From positions 1 to 50,090 of the forward strand of contig NZ_RQVA01000014.1 of assembly GCF_003992255.1 (NCBI RefSeq): a DNA stretch of 50,090 nt. The letters are read 5' to 3'. The stretch comes from F0422 sp003992255 (GTDB lineage: Bacteria > Bacillota > Negativicutes > Veillonellales > Veillonellaceae). Position 1 is the stretch's first letter. Every line of letters starts with the position of its first letter. A program made the position numbers and the translations under genes. Below, piece after piece: positions 25,747 to 34,557 of the stretch. A model generated the notes under the pieces. It ran no database searches. It had not been told where the DNA came from and saw only the letters and a program-made list of their open reading frames with translations.

Positions 25747-26463
25747 ATGCATATGAGAGTATTAAAAATGATATTCTTATGTTGTTTTCTTGTAGTATTA
25801 GCAGGGTGCGGTACTATAAATTCTGATATTGAAATTGACAACGATTTTAAAGGAAAATGGGAAGCAACAGTTGATATTGGTGGAGAAAAAAGTAAAGAAG
25901 AAATCATACAGTTCTTTGAAAAGTCATTACAAACAACTGCTGTTAATGAAGAAGGAAAGCTACTTAAAGAAACCGGTGAAGCGGAAGAAATCGAAGCCTA
26001 TGCAAATGAATTTATTAAGTTAGAACCATTAGATGCAAATGGCAGAGTGATTAGTAGTAAGGATGATTCAGTTAAAAGTAGTACCTGGAGAGTGACGGCT
26101 ATCTTTCAGAATGAAAAGGAATTGTTAAATGCCTATAGAATCATATATTCCTGGCCTAAAAATGACCGAGCTTGGAATGTGATTTTTCCATATGGGGATA
26201 GTACAGAGCAATATATGTTTTACATGGGAAAAGCCCTAGGTGATACGACGATTACAGTACATGGAGATATTAATAAAGAAATGTCAAATGCTTCTGAAAT
26301 TAGCGGTAGTACTATTAGGTTCTCAAAAGGTGAAGAAGTGCGTTTCGTATTTTCTAAAGGAACCCCGATTTTTAGAAATGTAGCTATTTTCGTGGCGATT
26401 ATAGGGATTACAGCTGTTGGTATCGTTATCTATAAACGGAGAGGTAAGAAACATGCTCAATAA
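25747..26463 (+). CDS. Lipoprotein with C-terminal membrane segment
   Basis: The 238-residue protein has a lipoprotein signal (FLVVLAGCG, lipid-attachment cysteine about residue 21), a soluble middle with GKWEATVDIGG and TWRVTAIF, and a C-terminal membrane segment (VAIFVAIIGITAVGIVIY) followed by a basic tail. Lipid anchor plus membrane helix is reminiscent of LppM/DUF3153-type proteins, but the match is weak. Its last codons overlap the next gene by 11 bases, so the two are translated together. It is probably held on the outer face of the inner membrane. Function unknown. Confidence 0.75.
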   Translation: MHMRVLKMIFLCCFLVVLAGCGTINSDIEIDNDFKGKWEATVDIGGEKSKEEIIQFFEKSLQTTAVNEEGKLLKETGEAEEIEAYANEFIKLEPLDANGRVISSKDDSVKSSTWRVTAIFQNEKELLNAYRIIYSWPKNDRAWNVIFPYGDSTEQYMFYMGKALGDTTITVHGDINKEMSNASEISGSTIRFSKGEEVRFVFSKGTPIFRNVAIFVAIIGITAVGIVIYKRRGKKHAQ

Positions 26464-27112
26464 AATGATGAAAGGCCTTTCACTGGTGGCACTTATAGGG
26501 GTATTAACAGGATGTAGTTTTCATTTGGGAACCAAAGATTCGAATCCAGTAGTATTTACTACGACAGATTTATCTGGAAGTTGGTATCGCTATGATGATG
26601 GTAAAAAATCTAATACGAATGAATTTGTAGAAGAAGTTGTACTAAAAAAAGCAGGTAGCTTAAGTTATAGTACAGAATCTCATAAACAGTATACATTGCA
26701 AGGTAATCCAGAAAAGCAAAGTGTGGATCATGGGTCTGGAAGTGGTGCAAATGATAACTATGTAGTTAAATACATATCTAGTGATGCGGAGAAGCCTATT
26801 GAATCCACTGTATATGATATTGTATATACCTGGGCAGCTAAAGATGTAAAAAGTATTAAAGAAAACATTAAAACTATACGTGGTGAACAAGTATATGACT
26901 CTAAAGAAGGACGTGAATACGACATTACTACAGAAGACGGCACCGATGTATTAGTGAGTGGATATGAAAAATGGTATCGCTCTAAAGAGAAAGCATTCGG
27001 AATGGTAGAAGATAGAAAAATCGCAGCCATAAAAAGAGCATTAAATGAAGGAAATAGAGCATATCCGTTTGGAATTATTGAAATCAGAAATGTTAAGTTT
27101 CTAGGAAAATAA
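26453..27112 (+). CDS. Small lipoprotein, function unknown
   Basis: The 219-residue protein has a lipoprotein signal (MKGLSLVALIGVLTGCSF) with the lipobox LTGC. Unlike its upstream neighbour it has no C-terminal membrane segment. The N-terminal part after the cysteine reads DLSGSWYRYDDGK, similar in placement to the FKGKWEATVD of the upstream lipoprotein, which suggests related domains. The ATG at 26453 has the GGAGAGG ribosome-binding site (26439-26445) and overlaps the end of the preceding gene; an in-frame upstream extension would ruin the signal peptide. Function unknown. Confidence 0.75.
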   Translation: MLNKMMKGLSLVALIGVLTGCSFHLGTKDSNPVVFTTTDLSGSWYRYDDGKKSNTNEFVEEVVLKKAGSLSYSTESHKQYTLQGNPEKQSVDHGSGSGANDNYVVKYISSDAEKPIESTVYDIVYTWAAKDVKSIKENIKTIRGEQVYDSKEGREYDITTEDGTDVLVSGYEKWYRSKEKAFGMVEDRKIAAIKRALNEGNRAYPFGIIEIRNVKFLGK

Positions 27113-27141
27113 TGAAAGAGTAAGATGAAGAGGTGATATAC

Positions 27142-28449
27142 ATGTTTTGTAGGAATTGTGGTAATAAGATTATTGAGGGAGCTAAATTTTGTAAATACTG
27201 TGGACATGGGGTAGGGCAAACACAAATGCCTCCTACTGTAACTGAACAAACAGGAGGTTCCCCACAGGGACAACAACAAATGCCTCCTACTATAACTGAA
27301 CAAACAGGGGGGGCTCCACAGGAACAACAACAGATGAATCCTGTAAGTCAACCTGTGATGCCACAGGGACAAGTAGGAGGAGCACCAAATACTATGACAC
27401 AAGGGCAACCTGTATATACAAAACAACAGGTTGTTATGTCACAGAATAGTTTTAGTGTGTTATCAGATTTTAAACACGAATTCTTAGAACGGTATTTTAC
27501 ATTTACAGGACGTACCTCACGTCGTGCTTTTATTGGGTATTCTTTGATTCAGTGGACGATAGGTTTAGTTGTCATTGCCATTGCGCAATTAGTAGTTATG
27601 TCGTTGGATTCTTTAGATGCCATCCTATATGGCACGAGTATGCTAATGATTGGCATATTCATTGCCAATGGAATTTTTATCATTCCTAATGTGGCGATTG
27701 CCGTAAGACGTCTTCATGATACTGGACATAGTGGATGGTTCTACCTCTTACTGTGTGTACCTATTGGTAATTTATATATTGCATATCTTTTATTTTCTTC
27801 TGGGGATACGGTGCCTAATGCGTATGGGCAGCCAGAACAATTTGACCGTTCTTCCCAAGAAGCAATAGCAAAATTAGCTGCTGCTGAAAGTTCTTATAAA
27901 AAAGAAGTGGCCATAATCGCTGTGATTTCTCTAATTTTCTTAGGTCTTATTGTTAAACCTATATTTGAGGTAGCTGATGTATTAGCTGGCGGTGATACAA
28001 AAACGACTATGATGTCTACAAAGTCTAAAAAGGCAGGATCTGACATATCTAAATCGAAGGCTGAACAACCGGCACCACCAGTAGATCCGAATGTACAAAT
28101 TGCCAATGAAGCAAAAGAAGCATTATTAGCGTATCATCAAGCTATCTCGAATCAAGAAATTATTAAGGCCTATAACTTAATGACTGCCAATCGTCAACAA
28201 TTGTTGGGTGGATTAGATAGTATGCGTCAAGGTTATAGCACAACGATTTCTAGTACGATCGTAGATGCTAAGCCAAGCTATGTGGATCCTAATAAAGTTA
28301 TCTTTCAATATAAATTGAATGCGAAGGATGCCTTAGATGGGCGCATTAAATTACAGACATTTACTGGTGAAGTGACAATGGTTAAAGTTAATGGTCAATG
28401 GTTATTAGATGATATGACAGGAACTTTGGTAGGATCTTCGTATCAATAG
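27142..28449 (+). CDS. Zinc-ribbon/DUF805 membrane protein with C-terminal NTF2-like domain
   Basis: The 435-residue protein has four parts. A zinc ribbon (cysteines 3, 6, 17, 20) comes first. A Gln/Pro-rich linker follows, with an 18-residue unit repeated nearly twice over. A DUF805 membrane domain lies near residues 107-235 and contains RTSRRAFIGYSLIQW and VRRLHDTGHSGWFYLL. A fourth membrane segment near 255-280 leads to a C-terminal domain (about 315-435) that resembles the outer domain of the protein at 24928-25710. DUF805 proteins are membrane proteins of unknown function. The ATG at 27142 follows AGAGGTG. It is 29 bases after the lipoprotein gene and 12 bases before the GH3 gene. Confidence 0.8.
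   Translation: MFCRNCGNKIIEGAKFCKYCGHGVGQTQMPPTVTEQTGGSPQGQQQMPPTITEQTGGAPQEQQQMNPVSQPVMPQGQVGGAPNTMTQGQPVYTKQQVVMSQNSFSVLSDFKHEFLERYFTFTGRTSRRAFIGYSLIQWTIGLVVIAIAQLVVMSLDSLDAILYGTSMLMIGIFIANGIFIIPNVAIAVRRLHDTGHSGWFYLLLCVPIGNLYIAYLLFSSGDTVPNAYGQPEQFDRSSQEAIAKLAAAESSYKKEVAIIAVISLIFLGLIVKPIFEVADVLAGGDTKTTMMSTKSKKAGSDISKSKAEQPAPPVDPNVQIANEAKEALLAYHQAISNQEIIKAYNLMTANRQQLLGGLDSMRQGYSTTISSTIVDAKPSYVDPNKVIFQYKLNAKDALDGRIKLQTFTGEVTMVKVNGQWLLDDMTGTLVGSSYQ
27223..27330 (+). repeat. In-frame tandem 54-base repeat
   Basis: Two copies of a 54-base unit (27223-27276 and 27277-27330) encode QMPPTVTEQTGGSPQGQQ and QMPPTITEQTGGAPQEQQ. A third, degenerate start (QMNP) follows. The copies differ at few bases, so the duplication is recent or maintained. 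It forms the linker between the zinc ribbon and the membrane domain. Confidence 0.9.
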
Positions 28450-28461
28450 AAAGGGAATTTG

Positions 28462-29628
28462 ATGAAAGTATGTAAAAAAGTGTGGAGCAGTATTTGTGTG
28501 GCCACAGCATTAATTGCATCATTAGGATGCTCGTTTACAGGCGCTAATTCTGCAGAGCAAATTGATACACAGGCGATTGCAACAGACACAACATTAACGG
28601 TGGATGAGCGAGCAGATAAAATTGTGGCCGCTATGTCGGACTCAGAAAAAGTAGGACAGTTAGTTGTGATTGGTGTTCATGGTACATCTATCAATGAAGA
28701 TATGAAATATATGTTGGGAGAGTACCACTTTGGTGGTGTTGTCTTATTTGACCGCAATATGCAATCAAAAGAGCAAGTGAAACAACTATTAGGGGACTTG
28801 CAAAATTATGCGAAAAAGAATGAAAAGATTGGCTTATTCTTAGCGGTAGACCAAGAGGGTGGTGCCGTAGCTCGTATGCAAGATGGCCTTGTAAAAGTAC
28901 CAGCTGCACAAGATCTTGGCACACAAGATGTGTCAGTGGCTGAAAATTATGCGAAACAAGCTAGCCAAGAATTAGCAGAATTAGGGTTTAACCTTAACTT
29001 TGCACCGGTAGTTGACTTAGGACTTACCTATGGACGTTCTTTCAGTCAAAATGATCCAGAACATGTAGTGCAATATGCAGGCGCTGTGGCGAAGGCCTAT
29101 GAAAATAATGGCTTGCAATTTTCTTTCAAACATTTCCCTGGTATCGGTAAAGCTGATGTAGATCTTCATGAAAAAGAAAATACCATTGATGCTACGAAAG
29201 AGGTATTGTTAGCAGAAGATTTAAAACCATATAAGGATTTGATTCCACAATTCCCTCAAACATCTTATATGATTATGGTATCTCATGCGAAATATCCAGC
29301 CTTTGATGCAGAAAATCCAGCCAGTTTAAGCCCTAATATTATGAATGGTTTATTGCGAAACGAATTGGGCTTCCAAGGTGTTATCGTAACCGATGATATG
29401 GAAATGGGCGCCGTAGCAAACCACTATACATTTGGAGAAATGGCGGTTAAAACCATTCAATCTGGCGCAGATATTGTTCTTATTTGCCATGAATATACAC
29501 ATATGACGGAGGCTTATAATGCCTTGCTGAAAGCAGTACGAGCTGGCACAATAACACAAGAACAATTAGACACTTCTGTAAAACGTATTGTGAAAATGAA
29601 GTTGGAAAATAAAATGTTGATGAAGTAA
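28462..29628 (+). CDS. nagZ: Glycoside hydrolase family 3, NagZ-like beta-N-acetylhexosaminidase
   Basis: The 388-residue exported protein carries an N-terminal signal sequence ending near LIASLGCS, an imperfect lipobox. The GH3 catalytic domain has VDQEGGAVARM, NFAPVVDLG, KHFPG (from Lys223), the Asp-x-His pair D234-L-H236 that acts as general acid in Bacillus-type NagZ, and the nucleophile in VTDDMEMGAV. The usual KHFPGHG reads KHFPGIG here. The family removes N-acetylglucosamine from peptidoglycan fragments. The single-domain length matches Gram-negative NagZ, but an export signal is more like Bacillus NagZ. It closes the zinc-ribbon cluster and ends before a strong terminator. Confidence 0.88.
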   Translation: MKVCKKVWSSICVATALIASLGCSFTGANSAEQIDTQAIATDTTLTVDERADKIVAAMSDSEKVGQLVVIGVHGTSINEDMKYMLGEYHFGGVVLFDRNMQSKEQVKQLLGDLQNYAKKNEKIGLFLAVDQEGGAVARMQDGLVKVPAAQDLGTQDVSVAENYAKQASQELAELGFNLNFAPVVDLGLTYGRSFSQNDPEHVVQYAGAVAKAYENNGLQFSFKHFPGIGKADVDLHEKENTIDATKEVLLAEDLKPYKDLIPQFPQTSYMIMVSHAKYPAFDAENPASLSPNIMNGLLRNELGFQGVIVTDDMEMGAVANHYTFGEMAVKTIQSGADIVLICHEYTHMTEAYNALLKAVRAGTITQEQLDTSVKRIVKMKLENKMLMK

Positions 29629-29663
29629 TATAGTTTGTTAATTACATAAGATTATATAAGAAG

Positions 29664-29699
29664 ATGAGGATCACTCCGGAGGGAGTGGTCCTCATTTTT
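29664..29699 (+). terminator. Terminator after the GH3 gene
   Basis: A 14-base-pair stem with one mismatch (29664-29677 with 29682-29695), loop GGAG and five Ts. Confidence 0.88.
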
Positions 29700-29834
29700 G
29701 ATGTCCTGCTTACGAGCATCAAAAATACTATAATCAAAAGGCTATGCGTGCTAGTAAAATGAACCATCTCATTATATAATAGTAAGTATAATAATTAATC
29801 ATCACAAATAGTATGTAATAGCATAGGGGGATGT

Positions 29835-30539
29835 ATGAAAAAATTAGTAACAAGAGTTGTATTAGCTCTATTCGTAGCGAATGTTGCTTCTACAAGTATG
29901 GCTGTAGAAGCGAGTTGGTTGAGTAAGCAGTTAGATAATTTATTTGGTACAGGAGAAACTGTACAAACAGAGGCAGATAGACAACGAGCAGAAGAGATGC
30001 GTGATTTGCCGAAATATACGGATGCGGAGTATGAGTATTTAAGAACTGGTAGCAATGGGATTAGGTTTGGAAAACCTCTATCAAAGTCGGAATTAACAGT
30101 AGCAGGCATTCCTATGGGAGCACATGTAAATGCAGTTATAAAAAGTTTAGGAAAACCGAGCTCAGAAGATATTGAATATAAAAAGGGGCCTCGTAGAGGT
30201 GTTCCGGTTTATCACTTGCATTATGGAGGGATTACATATAATACGCAATTTACCCCTTTTTCTAACTCACTTTCTGACGCTGAATATGTTAGTCAGATCA
30301 CTATACGAAATCGGGATGGGATAACTGCCAAAGGCATTTCAGTAGGGGATACATTAAAACAAGTATATAATGCTTATGGAAAGCCAACTTTTATAACTAA
30401 AAAGAATGAGTGGTTCTATGGGATCGCCTATCCAGATTCTTATCACGGCATTTGGTTTGTTAGTGATGGTTATAAAGTGACTAAAATTAAACTAGGTGAT
30501 GATACCTTTGAGTATGGCAGATATAAAGATACATTTTAA
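29835..30539 (+). CDS. Secreted protein with two SmpA/BamE-like motifs
   Basis: The 234-residue protein has a signal peptide (residues 1 to about 26, cleavage near VEA-S) and no lipobox. Two segments follow the pattern I-x-x-G-x-x-x-x-x-V-x-x-x-x-G-x-P: IPMGAHVNAVIKSLGKPSS and ISVGDTLKQVYNAYGKPTF. This pattern is typical of SmpA/BamE-like periplasmic folds and also occurs in the paralogues at 46899 and 48674. It is probably a periplasmic or surface protein. It has its own ribosome-binding site (GGGGGA) and lies between two terminators, so it is monocistronic. Function unknown. Confidence 0.75.
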   Translation: MKKLVTRVVLALFVANVASTSMAVEASWLSKQLDNLFGTGETVQTEADRQRAEEMRDLPKYTDAEYEYLRTGSNGIRFGKPLSKSELTVAGIPMGAHVNAVIKSLGKPSSEDIEYKKGPRRGVPVYHLHYGGITYNTQFTPFSNSLSDAEYVSQITIRNRDGITAKGISVGDTLKQVYNAYGKPTFITKKNEWFYGIAYPDSYHGIWFVSDGYKVTKIKLGDDTFEYGRYKDTF

Positions 30540-30639
30540 TACTATAAAACCTCTCTAAATAATTCCTAGTAATGCTACAGGCTTAGTATATCTGTGATTG
30601 GTATCTTGGATATAGAACTGCATAATAAACTATAAAAAT

Positions 30640-30693
30640 CCGACATACATATTCTGTTCTACGGACAGTCTCAATATGTATGTCGGCTTTTTT
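30640..30693 (+). terminator. Terminator with branched hairpin
   Basis: A 13-base-pair stem (CCGACATACATAT, 30640-30652, with ATATGTATGTCGG, 30674-30686) encloses a small inner hairpin (CTGT..ACAG) and is followed by a C and seven Ts. The rest of the 323-base gap before the carboxylase gene holds a promoter-like TATAAT at 30790-30795 and the leader inverted repeat listed next. Confidence 0.85.
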
Positions 30694-30811
30694 ACTATCT
30701 GTCTCTTACAAGTGTAAAATTATCTACTTTATTTCGGTAATATGAAAAATAACTCCTGTTTATTGCTAGAAAAATTCAACGTTTAGGGGTATAATGAAGT
30801 ATACAAATGCC

Positions 30812-30839
30812 TATTCCCAAAGGTATTAGGTTTGGAATA
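30812..30839 (+). promoter_or_regulatory. Inverted repeat in the pyruvate carboxylase leader
   Basis: TATTCC-C-AAA (30812-30821) pairs with TTTGGAATA (30831-30839), leaving one bulged C and a 9-base loop. It lies between a candidate -10 (TATAAT, 30790-30795) and the ribosome-binding site. It could be an operator or an mRNA hairpin near the 5' end. Confidence 0.4.
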
Positions 30840-30862
30840 CTCAAAATTGAGGAGGGATTACA

Positions 30863-33800
30863 ATGAAACATATACGCTCTTTATTAGTAGCTAACCGTGG
30901 TGAGATTGCCATCCGTGTGCTTCGTGCTTGTAACGAGATGGGTATTCGCACGGTAGCTATTTACTCCAACGAAGATGCGCTTTCCTTACACCGCAATCAA
31001 GCCGATGAATCCTATTTAGTAGGAGAAGGTAAAAAACCAGTTGATGCGTATTTAGATATTGAAGATATTATCCGTATTGCAAAGGAACATGATGTAGATG
31101 CGATCCATCCTGGATATGGTTTCCTTTCAGAGAATGCACATTTTGCACAACGATGCGAAGAAGAAGGGATTACGTTTATCGGTCCTAAGGTAGAACATTT
31201 AGTGATGTTTGGGGACAAAGTAAATGCCCGTATTCAAGCGAAAAAAGCAGATATCCCAATGATTCCTGGTAGTGATGGACCATTGAAAGATTTTGCTGAG
31301 TTAGAAGCATTTGCTGAAACATATGGCTATCCATTGATGATCAAAGCCGTGAATGGCGGTGGCGGTCGTGGTATGCGCGAAGTGACGAAACATGAAGAAC
31401 TTCGCGATGCTTATGATCGTGCAAAATCGGAAGCTAAAATGGCCTTTGGTGATGACGATGTATATGTAGAAAAACTCATTGTAGAGCCGAAACATATTGA
31501 AGTGCAAATTATCGGTGATGAACACGGTAATATTGTGCATTTACACGAGCGTGATTGCTCTATTCAACGCCGTCATCAAAAAGTAGTAGAAGTGGCACCA
31601 GCTTTTGCATTACCACAAGAACTTCGTGATCGCATTTGTGCAGCGGCCGTAAAAATCATGAAACACGTACAATATGTAGGTGCTGGTACTGTAGAATTTT
31701 TGGTAACAGAAGATGGTAATTTCTACTTTATCGAGGTCAACCCTCGTATCCAAGTAGAACATACTGTAACAGAGATGATTACAGGCATCGATATTGTTCA
31801 TTCTCAAATTCGCATTGCAGAAGGCTATACATTGCATAGTCCAGAAGTAGCAATTCCAGAACAAGAGAATATTCGTTGTGAAGGGGTGGCTATCCAATGC
31901 CGTATTACCACAGAAGATCCGCACAATAACTTCATGCCAGATACAGGTAAATTGATGACATACCGTAGCTCTGGCGGCTTTGGTATTCGTCTAGATGGTG
32001 GTAATGCCTTTACAGGGGCCGTTATCACTCCATATTATGATTCTTTATTGGTAAAAGCTACATCCTGGGCGCTTTCTACAGAAGAAGCCATTCGTAAAAT
32101 GCTTCGTTGCTTGCGCGAGTTCCGTATTCGTGGCGTTAAAACGAATGTCCATTTCTTGGTGAATGTGCTAGAACATGAAGTATTCCAATCTGGTGATTAT
32201 AATGTAAACTTTATCGATGAACATCCTGAATTGTTCAACCTTAAAAAAGATAAAGATAGAGGTACGAAATTACTTCGTTACATCGCTGATGTGACAGTGA
32301 ATGGTTACAATGGTCATAAAGAAGAAGTGCCTAATTTTGATCCAATCGTGATGCCTCCTAATATCCAAGGAGCACCAGCGGCGGGGACAAAACAGCTATT
32401 AGATGAGTTGGGACCTGAAAAATTCTCCAAATGGATTCAAGAACAGCCAACTGTGTTGTTTACAGATACAACATGGCGTGATGCGCATCAATCTTTATTT
32501 GCCACACGTGTACGTACTACCGATATGGCTCGTGTAGCAGGTCGCATTGCTAAAGGATTACCGAACTTATTCTCCTTAGAATGTTGGGGCGGTGCTACCT
32601 TTGACGTGGCGTACCGTTTCTTGCACGAAGATCCATGGGAACGATTACGCATGTTCCGTAAACAAGTGCCAAACATTTTGTTACAAATGTTACTTCGTGG
32701 CTCCAATGCTGTGGGTTATACAAGCTATGCAGATAACGTAGTGCGTGAATTTATCCGTCTAGCAGGCAATAATGGTATCGATGTATTCCGTGTTTTCGAT
32801 AGCTTGAATAGCTTAGATAATATGAAAGTAGCGATTGATGAAGTACGTAACCAAGGTAAAGTAGCTGAAGTTGCTTTATGTTATACAGGTGATATTTTAG
32901 ATGCTCGTCGTGACAAATATAACCTTGACTATTACGTAAAAATGGGTAAAGAGCTAGCGAATGCAGGGGCTAATATTATCGCTATTAAAGATATGGCGGG
33001 CTTGTTAAAACCACAAGCAGCGTATAATTTAGTGAGTGCTTTAAAAGATGCTATCGATTTACCAATTCATTTACATACCCATGAAGGCTCTGGTAATGCC
33101 ATTTATTCCTATGGTCGTGCCGTAGATGCAGGTGTAGATATTGTGGACTTGGCATACTCTGCCTTTGCTAATGGTACAAGTCAACCAAGTATGAGCTCTA
33201 TGTACTATGGCTTGACAGGTCATGATCGTCAACCACAGATGAATGTGGAATATATGGAACATGCATCCAATTATTTCGGCTCCATTCGTCCGTATTATAA
33301 AGGGGTAGATCATACCTCTTCGTACCCAAATACAACGGTATACCAACATGAAATGCCTGGTGGACAATATTCTAACTTGCAACAACAAGCGAAGAGTGTA
33401 GGCCTAGGTGATCGTTGGGAAGAAATTAAACGCATGTACCACGAAGTGAATATGTTATTTGGTGATATCATCAAAGTAACACCTTCTTCCAAAGTCGTAG
33501 GGGATATGACCTTGTTTATGGTACAAAACAACCTAACAGAACAAGATATCTACGACAAAGGGGATACGTTGGACTTCCCACAATCTGTAGTAGAATTCTT
33601 TAAAGGTTACATTGGTACTCCATATTTAGGATTCCCTGAACGATTGCAAGAAATTATTCTGAAAGGGGAAGCTCCATTGGATGGACGCCCAGGAGCGACA
33701 TTACCATCTGTAGACTTTGAAGCAGTTCGTAAGGAATTAGCTGAGAAGGGTGCAGGCACTACTGATGAAGATGTTATCGCTCATTGCTTATATGCGAAAG

Positions 33801-34312
33801 TATTCTCCGATTACAGCACATTTAAACAAGAATACTCTGATGTAAGTGTATTAGATACGCCGACATTCTTCTTTGGTATGAAACGTGGTGAAACTATCGA
33901 AGTAACTATCGAAAAAGGTAAAACTTTGATGATTAAATACATTCAAATGAGTGAAGCCGATGAAGATGGTACTCGCCATGTCTTATTCGAATTAAATGGT
34001 CAACCACGGACGATTAAAATTCACGATAAACACATCAAAACAACAGGTGTAGTTCGTCATAAAGTGGATCCAACAAAACCAGGTGAAGTAGGAGCTACCT
34101 TGTCTGGTTCTGTAGTAAAAATTGTGGCACAAGTGGGTCAAGCTGTGAAAAAAGGTGATCCATTGGTAGTAACAGAAGCCATGAAAATGGAAACGACAAT
34201 TACAGCACCAGTGGCGGGTGTCGTAGGTATTATCCATGTGCGTGAAGGCAGCCGCATTGAAAGTGGAGATTGCTTGTTAACAATTGAAGAACAAGCACAT
34301 ATTGCTAACTAG
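30863..34312 (+). CDS. pyc: Pyruvate carboxylase
   Basis: This 1149-residue single-chain biotin enzyme makes oxaloacetate from pyruvate, bicarbonate and ATP. The biotin carboxylase part (about 1-450) contains LVANRGEIAIRV, the ATP-grasp loop GGGGRGM and IEVNPRIQVEHT. The carboxyltransferase part starts near residue 535 with DTTWRDAHQSL and RFRVFDSLN-like text (IDVFRVFDSLN). The C-terminal biotinyl domain has the biotin lysine in EAMKMET (Lys1108). All domains are complete and the length is standard. In an organism growing on lactate, this is the entry to gluconeogenesis and to the succinate/propionate route. The GAGGAGGG ribosome-binding site is strong. It is apparently transcribed alone. Confidence 0.98.
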   Translation: MKHIRSLLVANRGEIAIRVLRACNEMGIRTVAIYSNEDALSLHRNQADESYLVGEGKKPVDAYLDIEDIIRIAKEHDVDAIHPGYGFLSENAHFAQRCEEEGITFIGPKVEHLVMFGDKVNARIQAKKADIPMIPGSDGPLKDFAELEAFAETYGYPLMIKAVNGGGGRGMREVTKHEELRDAYDRAKSEAKMAFGDDDVYVEKLIVEPKHIEVQIIGDEHGNIVHLHERDCSIQRRHQKVVEVAPAFALPQELRDRICAAAVKIMKHVQYVGAGTVEFLVTEDGNFYFIEVNPRIQVEHTVTEMITGIDIVHSQIRIAEGYTLHSPEVAIPEQENIRCEGVAIQCRITTEDPHNNFMPDTGKLMTYRSSGGFGIRLDGGNAFTGAVITPYYDSLLVKATSWALSTEEAIRKMLRCLREFRIRGVKTNVHFLVNVLEHEVFQSGDYNVNFIDEHPELFNLKKDKDRGTKLLRYIADVTVNGYNGHKEEVPNFDPIVMPPNIQGAPAAGTKQLLDELGPEKFSKWIQEQPTVLFTDTTWRDAHQSLFATRVRTTDMARVAGRIAKGLPNLFSLECWGGATFDVAYRFLHEDPWERLRMFRKQVPNILLQMLLRGSNAVGYTSYADNVVREFIRLAGNNGIDVFRVFDSLNSLDNMKVAIDEVRNQGKVAEVALCYTGDILDARRDKYNLDYYVKMGKELANAGANIIAIKDMAGLLKPQAAYNLVSALKDAIDLPIHLHTHEGSGNAIYSYGRAVDAGVDIVDLAYSAFANGTSQPSMSSMYYGLTGHDRQPQMNVEYMEHASNYFGSIRPYYKGVDHTSSYPNTTVYQHEMPGGQYSNLQQQAKSVGLGDRWEEIKRMYHEVNMLFGDIIKVTPSSKVVGDMTLFMVQNNLTEQDIYDKGDTLDFPQSVVEFFKGYIGTPYLGFPERLQEIILKGEAPLDGRPGATLPSVDFEAVRKELAEKGAGTTDEDVIAHCLYAKVFSDYSTFKQEYSDVSVLDTPTFFFGMKRGETIEVTIEKGKTLMIKYIQMSEADEDGTRHVLFELNGQPRTIKIHDKHIKTTGVVRHKVDPTKPGEVGATLSGSVVKIVAQVGQAVKKGDPLVVTEAMKMETTITAPVAGVVGIIHVREGSRIESGDCLLTIEEQAHIAN

Positions 34313-34430
34313 GTATTAGGATTCACATGGTATGAGCATTGGAGCATGTGCTGAACTCGCGTGCTCTAGTATATGGACCATATATAAGTGAACTAGTATT
34401 ATTACAGGACATATAATTTAGTATATGAAA

Positions 34431-34458
34431 ACAGGAGCAACGCTGTTGCTCCTGTTTA
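34431..34458 (+). terminator. Hairpin downstream of pyruvate carboxylase
   Basis: A perfect 11-base-pair stem (ACAGGAGCAAC, 34431-34441, with GTTGCTCCTGT, 34445-34455) and a 3-base loop. The T run is short, so termination may be partial. It lies about 120 bases past the stop codon. Confidence 0.65.
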
Positions 34459-34557
34459 TCATATGCATAGATAGTAGCTATATAGTGTATTTGAAAAATC
34501 AGATCATAATATAGAAATGAATACAAGATATAACATGATATAAAAGGAGTGATTCTT

